37,780 nt of DNA from Acidobacteriaceae bacterium (GTDB lineage: Bacteria > Acidobacteriota > Terriglobia > Terriglobales > Acidobacteriaceae): the NCBI GenBank assembly GCA_025355505.1, contig JANXZM010000008.1, positions 1 to 37,780 on the forward strand, read 5' to 3'. Each line of letters starts with the position of its first letter. Position 1 is the first letter of the stretch. Shown here piece after piece: positions 1-8,268 of this stretch. A model generated the notes under the pieces. It was not told the origin of the DNA and did no database searches. It saw only the letters and a program-made list of their open reading frames with translations. The position numbers and the translations under genes are program-made.

Positions 1-168
1 CCTTCAGGCATGCCGTAAGTGCTGCCTTGTGAAAGCTCCTTCAGGCGCTGAGGCGGCGCAGTTGCACCACCGGCTGCCAGGTTGGTAAGTTGTCTAAGTT
101 TATCCGCGCATCGAGGGAGAACCCAAAGATGGAGAACACCAAGGAAAGGTAAGACCAGCTTGCGAGGC

Positions 169-227
169 AAAAATCCGGCGGGCTTCAGTCTCGCGAGGGG
201 AACTCGCGCAGCCTGCAGCCCGCCCGG
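169..227 (-). terminator. Rho-independent-like terminator
   Basis: The inverted repeat GGCGGGCT (177-184) / AGCCCGCC (217-224) is extended by CC/GG and encloses a smaller CGCGAG/CTCGCG repeat. On the minus strand the hairpin is followed directly by five T (169-173). It lies just past the stop of the small minus-strand gene at 231, so it should end that transcript. Confidence 0.6.
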
Positions 228-230
228 TGT

Positions 231-476
231 TTAGGCTGCTTTCTTGATCTGTCTGATCTTAGCCCAACGTGCTTTCTGGGCCAGAGAAATTCTCCGGCGC
301 CCTGCTGCGGAGAGCACCCTCTTGGCGCGATGTGGCGTCCCTGCGTGTCCGGTTGCGCCTGCACCTCGGGTAAGCTTTTCCAGAACCGAAATAGCTTCCC
401 CAAGCTTTTGCACTTGGTTTTGCGCGTCCCGGCGTTCCTCGCGGAGCCGGTCGATTGCATTGGCAATATTTGTCAT
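231..476 (-). CDS. Small basic coiled hypothetical protein
   Basis: 81 aa, function not recognised. The N-terminal half is a heptad-like helix rich in Arg, Glu and Gln (starts MTNIANAIDRLREERRDAQ). The C-terminal half is strongly basic and contains SAAGRRRISLAQKARWAK, the kind of short basic tail seen in small acidobacterial proteins of unknown role, possibly nucleic-acid binding. The start at 476 is chosen over an in-frame codon at 509 because GAGGGGG lies about 5 bases upstream on the minus strand. A terminator hairpin follows the stop. It appears to be a single-gene unit. Confidence 0.6.
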   Translation of the reverse strand: MTNIANAIDRLREERRDAQNQVQKLGEAISVLEKLTRGAGATGHAGTPHRAKRVLSAAGRRRISLAQKARWAKIRQIKKAA

Positions 477-651
477 CAAATACCCCCTCGGGTAACTACC
501 GTCGCTCATTGTATTACTAAGTCACCGGTTCTGTGTAGAATTTATTGCTGGTTCGATGAGATTACATGGAGCCCGGCTGAACGAGGATGATCACGCGATA
601 CTGATGACCCGGGGATAACTGTTTCCGTGTCTCCACAGCCCGCCCACTGCT

Positions 652-1399
652 TCATCCCAGGGTTGGTAGAAATCCCGACGACCCGAACAGGAAGAGCGCA
701 CCAACCGCCAGACTATAAATCGCCGTAAGCGCGGTTACTACAAACTGAAAGCGCGGCAGCCGCGAACTGAAGCCGAAAAGCCCTACTGCCGACGCCGTCA
801 TCACCGTGTTCATCACCAGCAGTCCCGCGATAAACGTCGCCAGGCCGACAAATCCCTTGCCGATTCCCCCAAGATTGGCTGCCAATAAGAAGATCATTAG
901 TTGGCTGGGTGTCTCCGCACCGAGCCCATGCACAACCCCGATCATGAGTACGGATTTTGAACTGTAATTCCAGGTCTTGTCTGCGGGGCGCCGCACATCT
1001 TGATCGTGCCAGTAGCTTCTCATCTTCCAATGGACCCACTGCGCTACCGCGGCCATAAGGTGAAAACGGCTGCGCGGTGCCGGGTTCCCTTTAAAAAGCG
1101 ATCCCAGAACATAGACCCCGAGCACAAGCAAAGTCAGTCCCACCAAGCGCTCGGCGATGCGATCGATGCCATGCGGCAGGGAGAGCTGAAACACGATGAC
1201 GGCGCTGCCCAGCAGGGCAACCATGGCCGCGTGTCCCAGAGCGTAGAGCAGACCCAGCCGGCATACCGCGCCAGCGGCTGGTCTGCACACTGGTGATGTC
1301 GGAGATGGCCGCTATGTGGTCGTAGTCGAACCCGTGACGGAACCCAAGGATCGCCGCCGACAGGAGCGCAAGTTGAAGGCTGTTCGGCGTGGCCGTCAT
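652..1399 (-). pseudogene. Frameshifted NicO/UreH-like nickel-cobalt permease
   Basis: Two overlapping reading frames together spell one membrane protein of about 249 aa. The first frame (from ATG 1399) carries LGFRHGFDYDHIAAISD, matching the RHxxDxDHI metal-binding helix of the HoxN/NicO/UreH transporter superfamily. Shortly after SVQTSRWR the similarity jumps to the next frame, which continues CRLGLLYALGHAAMVALLG, then GVHGLGAETPSQ, and hydrophobic helices to the stop at 652. The switch lies at about 1255-1285 and equals one extra base or two missing bases. No strong SD is visible before 1399. It is either a recent pseudogene or a sequencing/assembly error; the rest of both frames is clean. 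Substrate (Ni, Co or other) cannot be fixed from sequence. Confidence 0.7.
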
Positions 1400-1641
1400 A
1401 TATGCATGTAAGGCTCAGCCCGGAGCCACATCATTGTTCCACACGCCGCCAAGAATCGGAAATTCGCCCGGAAACAGAAATTGACGGTGTATTGCCGCCC
1501 GATCGCCTAGTCCCGGATTGCTATATCTGCCTTTAGTACTTTGAGGAAGGTTACCGGCGTGTCGCCTGGGATCGGAAAGCCCCTGCGCGGGAGGGGCAAG
1601 CCGTCTAAAATCAGTTATCCCCTTATGGACCGAAAAGCGGC

Positions 1642-1673
1642 TACAATAGCGGCAATCCAATCGCAATCGGAGG
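1642..1673 (+). promoter_or_regulatory. -10-like hexamer and SD of the 1679 gene
   Basis: TACAAT at 1642-1647 resembles a sigma-70 -10 box, but no convincing -35 box is visible. GGAGG at 1669-1673 sits 5 bases before GTG 1679 and decides the start of the following secreted protein. Confidence 0.35.
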
Positions 1674-1678
1674 TAGTT

Positions 1679-3313
1679 GTGAAGCCAAAGCATCCCTACG
1701 CGACTGTTGCTGTGTGGTGTGTGGTATTTTTCGCTCTCGTGCCGAGTATGTGCGCGCAGGAAGCGACTGCTCCCAGTCACACCGGAGTTCCTCAAGACTG
1801 GTCCCAGCGCCAAATCGTGTTCAGCCGCGACGCGCTCGTAATGCACCCCGACGCGATTTACCGTGAACCGCGTGTTCTTCATCAGGCGATGCAGCGTTGG
1901 CAGGCTCCGAATTCGGATGTCTTCCGCGGTGCCGATCCCCTCCCCAGTTCCGCAGGCAATTCCGGTCACCAGCGCGATTGGAACGTTGCTTTGGGAGGCC
2001 GCCTCGCCCCAAATATGTTTCCGGCCAAGTTTTCCTTTGATCCTGGCGCTCCGCCCGATTGCGTCAATGACTACGTCGTGTTCGGACTGGCAACCGCCGG
2101 TGTCACCGGCGGCCGTACCAATTTTATTGCCTTCAACAATCTCTATGCCGGCAGCCTCCCTGCAGGGCTGTGCGGCGCGGCTCCGACCGTGCTCTTTGCC
2201 TATAACATCAGCACCTCCGGCGTGGGCAAGATCGTAACTTCCCCGATTCTTTCCGAGGATGGGAAGAAGATCGCTTTCGTGGAGAGCCTTGGAACGTCCG
2301 CCGTTTTCCATGTCTTGACTTGGACCGCTGGCCAGGGCACAATCGCCGCCGCCGCCGCGCCCACTATGACTTCACTGACTTTCTCCCCGACCGCCAATAG
2401 CACCACGTCATCGCCGTGGATCGATTACAGCAATGATATTGTCTACCTGGGCTCAGACAAGGGTCAGGTTTACAAAATCACGGGCGCCTTTAAGGGAACG
2501 CCCACGCTTGCGGGAGCTCCCTGGCCGGTTACGGTCAGCAACAATTTCCACTTGACTGCTCCCGTGCTTGACGCGGTTCGGGGCGTGCTGATGGTGGGGA
2601 GCGCGAACGGTACCCTCTACCGGATCAACACCTCAACCGGCGCGCTCTCGACGCTCGTGGTTGGAAAAAGCGGAGCCACCAGCCCCGGTATCGTGGCCCC
2701 GCCGATGGTCGATATCACCAATGGCACAACCTTTGTCGTCAGCGCCAATGACGGCACTTCGGCTGTTCTTGTCGAGGCCGATACCGCCACGATGACTGTT
2801 TTGTCGAAGGCCCGCATCGGCCGGGGCTCCTCTGGTGGCACCGCGCTCAACCTCTTCCAGCCCGCTTTCTCCAACCAGTATTTTAACAATCCATCGAGCG
2901 GAAATATCCGTCTTTGCGGAACCGGCGCCGCCGATACCACCCCATGGCAGTACTCCTTTGGTTTCACCGGGCGCACCCTGAATACGACTGTTTCGTTCTC
3001 GCAGCAACTTCTCACATCCACCCTTTCCCGCTGCACCGCATGGACGGAGTTTTTCAATCCGAATGTCAACGGAGGAACCGATTTCTTCTTCTTCGGGCTG
3101 ACCCAGGACTGTACCGCGCCGGGCACGGGCTTCCCAGGTGGTTGTGTGGTGGCGCGCAGCAGTAATATCACCATCACCAAGGTGAAAATGAACGGAGGTC
3201 CCAGCGGGATTGTGATCGATAACTACAGCACTGCCGCGCAGGCTTCCAGCATTTATATGATGGCTGGGAGGTTAAATACCGCGTATAAGTTTACTCAGAA
3301 CGGCCTGAATTAG
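1679..3313 (+). CDS. Secreted propeller-like protein, function unknown
   Basis: 544 aa. The GTG start at 1679 has SD GGAGG five bases upstream and is followed at once by a signal peptide (KPKHPYATVAVWCVVFFALV, cleavage near SMCAQ). An ATG far upstream (1541) would only add a non-signal extension. The mature part is rich in Gly, Ser, Thr and Asn. It contains blade-like repeats such as DIVYLGSDKGQVYKIT and GVLMVGSANGTLYRINTSTG, typical of PQQ/YVTN-type beta-propellers, plus several Cys that may form disulfides. It is probably exported to the periplasm or outside. No catalytic motif is recognised. It is divergent from the broken permease at 1399. Confidence 0.7.
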   Translation: MKPKHPYATVAVWCVVFFALVPSMCAQEATAPSHTGVPQDWSQRQIVFSRDALVMHPDAIYREPRVLHQAMQRWQAPNSDVFRGADPLPSSAGNSGHQRDWNVALGGRLAPNMFPAKFSFDPGAPPDCVNDYVVFGLATAGVTGGRTNFIAFNNLYAGSLPAGLCGAAPTVLFAYNISTSGVGKIVTSPILSEDGKKIAFVESLGTSAVFHVLTWTAGQGTIAAAAAPTMTSLTFSPTANSTTSSPWIDYSNDIVYLGSDKGQVYKITGAFKGTPTLAGAPWPVTVSNNFHLTAPVLDAVRGVLMVGSANGTLYRINTSTGALSTLVVGKSGATSPGIVAPPMVDITNGTTFVVSANDGTSAVLVEADTATMTVLSKARIGRGSSGGTALNLFQPAFSNQYFNNPSSGNIRLCGTGAADTTPWQYSFGFTGRTLNTTVSFSQQLLTSTLSRCTAWTEFFNPNVNGGTDFFFFGLTQDCTAPGTGFPGGCVVARSSNITITKVKMNGGPSGIVIDNYSTAAQASSIYMMAGRLNTAYKFTQNGLN

Positions 3314-3722
3314 AGAAGCTTCAGAACCCAAAACCCGCTTGCCGGCTGCCCATCTCCCGCAGCTGGCATCCGGGCTGAACTGGCACTCGATGTCGTTGTA
3401 AGAACTGACTGCTGTCTTGATCTTCCCGCAACATTGCGGGAGCACCCCCTCCGCAATCCTGCCGCCGTCGCCGAGTCGAATGCGAGCGAGATTCTTTTCG
3501 AAACCCTCCGTCGGCAACCTGCAAAATGTCTTCGCGCACACCGATGAAGCGCAAGGCTTGCACATCCACGCACCCTCCGCCGGTTGCGGTTCTGTTCAAC
3601 TCATTTGCAACGGATTGCACCCCGTGATCAAGAAGTTAGAAGGGAAGTGTGGCTAAGTTATTGATGGTAAACAAGTTAGTTTTTCAGGAGGCTGGCAGGC
3701 GAATTGCCCACTCCATCTCAGG
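3314..3722. other. Intergenic stretch without a convincing gene
   Basis: No supported gene. There is a small perfect hairpin CCCGCAA/TTGCGGG (3425-3440) without a T-run. The string CTTCAGAACCCAA just after the stop at 3313 recurs near 6592 as CTTCAGAACCCAAC. Short minus-strand frames here lack SD and recognisable similarity. Confidence 0.4.
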
Positions 3723-4205
3723 ATGAAGTGTCTCTGGCCGAGCACGAAGACGACGATCGGGAAGGTGCTCGCAGCGGCCATGCTTCTGGCTGGCCTGAGC
3801 GGCGTTCTTGCCTGGTGCGCGGTGGCGTCCCCGTCGTGCGTTATTCCGCACCGGATCCCGCTCACGCAATTAGAAAAAACCCTGCGTCGTGTCCCCGCCC
3901 ACATCTCCCAGTTCTCTCCAGTGTCGGAACCGCTGGCCCTGCCGAAGTGTGGAAACGTCCGTCCGCCCGAAGCCTTGCTCACTCCGGACCCGTTGCTGAA
4001 TGTTCAGGATGACGATCTGCACGTGCGTGTCAGCTTCATTGTCGGTTCCGACGGACACGTGCATAGCGCCTTCGTCCTGGATAGCGGCGACCCCAAGGAG
4101 GACCAGATTGTGCTGCGCGCAGTCCGCTTCTGGCGCTATCGCCCCGCACTCTGCAACGGCGTTCCCACCGATTCCGAAGCGCTGGTAAGATTCAGCATCC
4201 GCTAG
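3723..4205 (+). CDS. Small exported TonB C-terminal-like protein
   Basis: 160 aa. An N-terminal hydrophobic segment (IGKVLAAAMLLAGLSGVLAW, about residues 12-31) serves as a signal or anchor. The last 60 residues match the TonB C-terminal fold used for energy transduction: VSFIVGSDGHVHSAFVLDSG followed by a helix with AVRFWRYRPALCNGVP and a final strand. Typical TonB has a longer Pro-rich linker, which is missing, so this may be a TonB-like periplasmic domain rather than a working transducer. The start is uncertain: CAGG lies directly before ATG 3723, and an internal ATG at 3780 is possible. Confidence 0.6.
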   Translation: MKCLWPSTKTTIGKVLAAAMLLAGLSGVLAWCAVASPSCVIPHRIPLTQLEKTLRRVPAHISQFSPVSEPLALPKCGNVRPPEALLTPDPLLNVQDDDLHVRVSFIVGSDGHVHSAFVLDSGDPKEDQIVLRAVRFWRYRPALCNGVPTDSEALVRFSIR

Positions 4206-4243
4206 CGCGCGAATTCTCCTACAATGTCAGCGATGAGGTTGCC

Positions 4244-5167
4244 GTGACAGTAGACAATCCGAATTCTCTCGATCCAAAGCCAAAGAAGAAAGGCCCCGTC
4301 GAAGGCCCCGAGATCGAAGAGTTCTTTCAACGGCTCCCCGGCAACTTCCGCTGGCCCAAGCCGAATGCCGAGGCCATGGCTGCCGCCGTAGAAGCGATCC
4401 ATCGCATGTCGGGCAGCGCGGCCGCGCAAGACCTGGCTGCGGCCGGCGACGCGGAGGAACCGGGCAATGCCTGCTCAGTATGCGGAGGTGCGCTGCCAGC
4501 GGGCGCTCGCTTTTGTGTCTGGTGCGGCGTGCCCAACCAGCCCGTCCTCGACGAGGCCACTGCTCAATCTCGATCCGGCGCCGGCCAACATCACATTCAC
4601 CACCACTATCATCATCTTGTCCCCAGCCAGGGGACGGCATCCGGCGAGCCCTCTGCCGAGCCCTCTGTTCCTCGCGGCCGTGCTCCCGGTTCGGCCGGCA
4701 CCTCGACCGGCGGCCGCTCCGAATCCGGCGCCCGTCTGGTTGTCCAGGACTGGGTGCAAGCCTGCAATACCAAACACATCGACGACCTGCTTGAACTCTA
4801 CGCCGCCGACGCTACTCTCATCCGCCCCAGCGTTCCGCCAGTTCGCAGCCTGCCTGCGATCCGGGAATTTCTTGTCTCCCTGCTCGAAGCCGGATTGGGC
4901 GACGTAGAGATGGAATCGCTCCGCATCGAAGTGCTGGGTGAGATTGCTCTTGATCTCGGCCGCTGCAAAATGCTCGTGCCCGTCGCCATGGGCAAGCGCC
5001 GCGAAGAGCGCGGAAAATACCTGGTCGTCCTCGTGCGACAGCCCCTCGGCACATGGAAGATCCTGGCCGATTGCTGGTCCGCCGATCAGGCTGTCAGCGC
5101 CCCGCCGCCCAATACCGCGGCCCAAAAGGAAAGCGAACCGATCCCACCTCTCCGCAAGCCCCGCTGA
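4244..5167 (+). CDS. Zinc-ribbon, His-cluster and NTF2-like protein
   Basis: 307 aa from GTG 4244, with GAGG about six bases upstream. Visible parts in order: a Lys/Pro-rich N-terminus; a helix (about 22-65); a zinc ribbon C77-x2-C80 ... C91-x2-C94; a His cluster at 116-124 (HHIHHHYHH); a Gly/Ser/Pro linker; then from about 165 to 285 an NTF2/SnoaL-like fold (WVQACNTKHIDDLLELYA, DATLIRP, then alternating strands ending in WKILADCWSAD). No signal peptide is seen, so it is probably cytoplasmic. NTF2-like domains may be enzymes or binding modules; no catalytic residue set is evident. It follows the TonB-C-like gene by 38 bases and may be co-transcribed. Confidence 0.65.
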   Translation: MTVDNPNSLDPKPKKKGPVEGPEIEEFFQRLPGNFRWPKPNAEAMAAAVEAIHRMSGSAAAQDLAAAGDAEEPGNACSVCGGALPAGARFCVWCGVPNQPVLDEATAQSRSGAGQHHIHHHYHHLVPSQGTASGEPSAEPSVPRGRAPGSAGTSTGGRSESGARLVVQDWVQACNTKHIDDLLELYAADATLIRPSVPPVRSLPAIREFLVSLLEAGLGDVEMESLRIEVLGEIALDLGRCKMLVPVAMGKRREERGKYLVVLVRQPLGTWKILADCWSADQAVSAPPPNTAAQKESEPIPPLRKPR

Positions 5168-5197
5168 ATTCGAGCGCGTAGGGACAGCCCGTCGTTT

Positions 5198-5298
5198 GTC
5201 GTTGGTCGTTCGCGGTTCGACTCGGGTTTCTCGCTTGAGAAAATCATGGACATCAAAAGCTCTCGCTTGACGGCTCTTGCTTGCCAACGACCAACGAC
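5198..5298. repeat. 13-bp perfect inverted repeat between convergent genes
   Basis: GTCGTTGGTCGTT (5198-5210) is the exact reverse complement of AACGACCAACGAC (5286-5298). It lies in the gap between the convergent zinc-ribbon gene and the DUF3179 gene. The long spacing makes it a poor simple terminator; a dispersed extragenic repeat is more likely. Confidence 0.5.
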
Positions 5299-5319
5299 TG
5301 GGCGGCGAGTCGCAGCTTA

Positions 5320-6537
5320 CTAGTGGCTGTACACAGTGGTCCGAGGGTTGTAGTTCTTCCAGTCAAACCAGTAGTCCTTCAAAAATTTGATTTTCTCCAG
5401 ACACTGGCCCGCTGCCGGGCCGCTCGTCGCGCATCCCGCAAAATTCCACGTGTTGCCTTGCGAATCGAGCAGCCGCCACTGCGGACTCTGCGCATCGCGG
5501 TAGAGTTCGATGTCCGATCCATTCCACTGCGAGCGGAACACGCGCACCGATTCGCCGTCGGGCCCGGTCACCAGCGCCACCGGAACGCCGCCAATCTTGT
5601 CCTCGACCAGGCTCTGTCCGCGCACCTTCGCCAAAGGAAAAGCCCGCGCTTGCCCGCCCATCTCCACTCCCAGAATCACCTCGCGATCCTTTAGTCCCTG
5701 TCCCGGAAAAGTCAGCGGCGCCGGATACTTCGCAACTTCTTTTTCCCACGCCTGGTCGTAATCTTTTTCGCGTCCGGCAACCGGCGCCAGCACCAACCCA
5801 TAGGGCGCCTCGGACTTCCACAAGGCGAACGTGAGCTCGTCAGTCGGCATCAATTCCAGCGCGCTGCCAGTCAGCTCGCCCGCGATCGCGTGTCCCGTGA
5901 CTTGCTGCCACCACGAGCCCGTCTCGCGATCGCGCATCAGAAAATTCTGATTGTTGATCCCCGCCAGATAGAAATGCAGCTCGCGTCCCCGCGCCGTTCT
6001 CTTCCACACCAGACCGGTGTGACAGAGCGTTCAATAGGTGACGACGATCGGTTCCTCCGCCACCGTGTCGTTCAGGATGTGATGGTAGGCCATCTGCACG
6101 ATCGGGTAAGCGCGCGCTTCCCGCCCGATCAGCACCGCCATCACCATTTCCTTGTCGCCGAGATGGGCATCGCTGGCCGAGACGAACCCCGCTGCCGTGA
6201 TGGGATGGAACATCCATTCCAAGTAATTCTGCCGGACCATCACCGCCGACGCCGCGCTCAGCACCAGCGCTGTCACGATGCCCGTCCGCAACCCTCGCGA
6301 CGAGCTCCGCCACAGACGCGCGCCCAGCGCCAGCACACCCACCAGGGCGGCTAATGCGAGTGCGGGCGCAATCCGCTTCACCGCGATCGCCAGCCCCAGC
6401 GCTCCCGCCGACTGGTGCTGGAATGGCCGGATGACAAACGCCGGAACCAGAAACAGGCTCAGCGAAAACAACGCCAGCAGCCCCAGCAGCAGCCATAGCC
6501 CACGATTCTCAGATCGATTCATCACCCGAAGATTCAT
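5320..6537 (-). CDS. Candidate DUF3179 selenoprotein, membrane-anchored
   Basis: 405 codons read through one in-frame TGA (6031-6033; residue 169). The N-terminus has three membrane helices (LWLLLGLLALFSLSLFLVPA; IAPALALAALVGVLALGARL; TGIVTALVLSAASAVMV). A DUF3179 domain follows: EARAYPIVQMAYHHILND, then EEPIVVTY-U-TLCHTGLVW, NNQNFLMRDRETGSWWQQVT, and a C-terminal DYWFDWKNYNPRTTVY. From memory, family members have VTYCxxC here, so UGA replaces the conserved Cys and gives UxxC (U169, C172). Both flanking parts stay in the same frame and have no other stop. A SECIS-like hairpin starts right after the UGA. The domain probably faces the periplasm. Function of DUF3179 is unknown; UxxC suggests redox or metal chemistry. 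The alternative is a nonsense-mutation pseudogene. ATG 6522 is a possible later start. Confidence 0.75.
5999..6033 (-). promoter_or_regulatory. Putative bacterial SECIS element after UGA
   Basis: Immediately 3' of the UGA (minus strand) the mRNA can fold into a 12-step helix with one G-A mismatch and one U-G pair: CUCUGUCACACC pairs with GGUGUGGAAGAG. It encloses the five-base loop GGUCU (6011-6015). The loop begins 16 bases after the UGA. As I recall, the Escherichia coli fdhF SECIS also has a GGUCU loop, about 18 bases after its UGA. The inner six pairs (CACACC/GGUGUG) are perfect Watson-Crick. A bulged U, as in fdhF, is not evident. Confidence 0.7.
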
Positions 6538-6600
6538 TCCTCTGGGTTGCCCAAGCGAATGTAAGCTCGAAGAAAATTGAGGATAACATCTTCAGAACCC

Positions 6601-6630
6601 AACAAAAACCCCGATCCTCGCGGATCGGGG
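6601..6630 (-). terminator. Rho-independent terminator of the minor pilin operon
   Basis: CCCCGATCC (6609-6617) pairs perfectly with GGATCGGGG (6622-6630) around a four-base loop. On the minus strand it is followed by TTTTTGTT. It lies 54 bases past the pilX-like stop (6684) and before the DUF3179 start (6537), so it separates the pilin operon from the candidate selenoprotein gene. Confidence 0.85.
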
Positions 6631-6683
6631 TCAAGTGGCTTCGTTCACCAGTGCGTTTAGTTCGCGCGTGCCGTAAATATGGT

Positions 6684-8237
6684 CTAGTACATCTCTTCCC
6701 GAGAGGCGACCACTGTGTAGTGCAGGCTGTTTCCGATGTTGGCCCAGCAACTGTTGTATTGGATACCATTGGTGCCGCCGCCGTTCCACTGCATTACGGG
6801 AGACCCCAAAGTAACAAGTTGCGCGTACGGGGACGTTGAGGCGTTGGTCACAGCCAGGAATACCGATCCATTGAATTGGCCACTACCTCCACCGTTTTCC
6901 GACAAGATTCCCTGCCCAATAACCAAGATGAGCCCGTTGAAACTCGAGTTGCCGGTGATATTGAGCGTCCCGGTTACGACCAGCACGCCCGCGCCGCTGG
7001 TGCTGCCGAAGTTAAAATCGCCGTTCACATAGGTTACTTGCGGGGCGGCGTCTGTGCCGTAAGGTCCCGTTCCGTTGCACGGCGTTCCTATGGCGCAGTT
7101 GTAAGTAGCGTCGGCTCCATTGGCAATGGAAGCCACCAGGTTGTTTAGTTGTGCGGGGCTTGACCACGTACCGGATAACAGGTTCGTACCTCCCGGTCCC
7201 GAATTGACCACCGACGGAGTACCTCCCGTTCCCGTGTATTCAGCAGAGCGGTCAGGGCTGGTGGTAAGGCTGGCGTCGATGCTAGTCACGCCAGCTGCGT
7301 CGCCAGTGCTCACGGCCGGTGCTTGCGCGGGGCCCGTGACGGTGCAAGCGGCCGGTCCGCCCGGTCCAGTAAATGCGCCAGCACCGCTGTTATTGCCACT
7401 GGCGAAGTAATTGGTCGAACTTGGTCTGGGATTGAAAGTAGCGCCGGGTCCGTCCAATGCCAAAGCTCCCGGGGGTGGCGTGATGTTTAGGGAAGCCGCC
7501 TCATATTGGCCGACGCGTCTGCTCCCCTGCGGGGTGATGGCCAGGGAGGTAACCACGTATACCGGGCCGACATTGAGGCCGGCGGCTTGCGCCGCAGTGC
7601 AGCCGGCATACCCGAGCGCACTCGCCACCGCCTCCTTGCCGTTCGTCGAGTCCCAGCAGACCTGCGAAGCGTTACCCTGGGTAGAATCCACCAGAGCACT
7701 GGGGAAGGTGCCATTCTGTTTCAGCGTGATCCGAACCCACTTGTACTTCAGGGAAGAAGTTGTATTGGTGTACGGCGAAGTGCTGGCCACGTACGCTGCC
7801 ACGGGCGAGGGTGGCGCCAGCGCGGTGCTATTACACGGCGTGCCTGGAGCGGGGTATGGCACCCCCGACCCAACGAAGCGCTCGTGGCAGAACTCATCAT
7901 CGAAGTACTGGTTATTGGCATTGAATGTTTTCGGATCCACCGCCTCCGACGCCCCGGGATTGGTGATATAGACAATGGAATTCGCCGCGCCGGGCATGGC
8001 AGTCGGGAGCGTAAGCGGAGTTACGCTATTGGACCGCATCCGGTCGCGCAATTCTTCCAGCCCGCCGCGCATCGCAAAGAAAGCCAACTGCGTGTCCTTG
8101 TAGTTCTGGTTGATCGAGGTTTCGGTATTTGCCATGAAGATCATTCCCATGCCGACGGCGGCAATCAGAAAAAGCGCCATCAGGACAATGAGAAGGGCGA
8201 TGCCCCGTTCCTTGTTGCGAAGGTTGTGTTTGCGCAT
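6684..8237 (-). CDS. PilX-like type IV pilus minor pilin
   Basis: 517 aa. The N-terminus has the prepilin-like KERG-IALLIVLMALFLIAAVGMG hydrophobic helix followed by an extended helix (TETSINQNYKDTQLAFFAMR) as in PilX/GspK-type minor pilins; as in those, no Glu is seen at the usual position 5. The large C-terminal part is Gly/Ser/Asn/Thr-rich and includes a strand-rich stretch with GVLVVTGTLNITGNSSFNGL, common in acidobacterial PilX-like proteins. Strong SD AAGGAGGA lies about 7 bases before ATG 8237. It is the last gene of a four-gene minus-strand operon and is followed by a clear terminator. It probably belongs to the tip or priming complex of a type IV pilus in the inner membrane and periplasm. 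Confidence 0.75.
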   Translation of the reverse strand: MRKHNLRNKERGIALLIVLMALFLIAAVGMGMIFMANTETSINQNYKDTQLAFFAMRGGLEELRDRMRSNSVTPLTLPTAMPGAANSIVYITNPGASEAVDPKTFNANNQYFDDEFCHERFVGSGVPYPAPGTPCNSTALAPPSPVAAYVASTSPYTNTTSSLKYKWVRITLKQNGTFPSALVDSTQGNASQVCWDSTNGKEAVASALGYAGCTAAQAAGLNVGPVYVVTSLAITPQGSRRVGQYEAASLNITPPPGALALDGPGATFNPRPSSTNYFASGNNSGAGAFTGPGGPAACTVTGPAQAPAVSTGDAAGVTSIDASLTTSPDRSAEYTGTGGTPSVVNSGPGGTNLLSGTWSSPAQLNNLVASIANGADATYNCAIGTPCNGTGPYGTDAAPQVTYVNGDFNFGSTSGAGVLVVTGTLNITGNSSFNGLILVIGQGILSENGGGSGQFNGSVFLAVTNASTSPYAQLVTLGSPVMQWNGGGTNGIQYNSCWANIGNSLHYTVVASREEMY

Positions 8238-8268
8238 GAAGAAGTCCTCCTTAAGTTGTTCGCCAGGC

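Noticed and set aside
1415-2311. 298-codon minus-strand frame opposite the secreted protein at 1679
   Set aside because: No domain, no SD; covered by the better-supported plus-strand gene.
3425-3440. Hairpin CCCGCAA/TTGCGGG as terminator
   Set aside because: No T-run on either strand.
3272-3620. Three overlapping short minus-strand frames after the 1679 gene
   Set aside because: All lack SD and domains, and none stands out from the others.
5320-6009. Reading the C-terminal part of the DUF3179 gene as an independent protein from GTG 6009
   Set aside because: It would start inside the conserved motif and inside the hairpin, without SD; read-through of UGA explains both halves.
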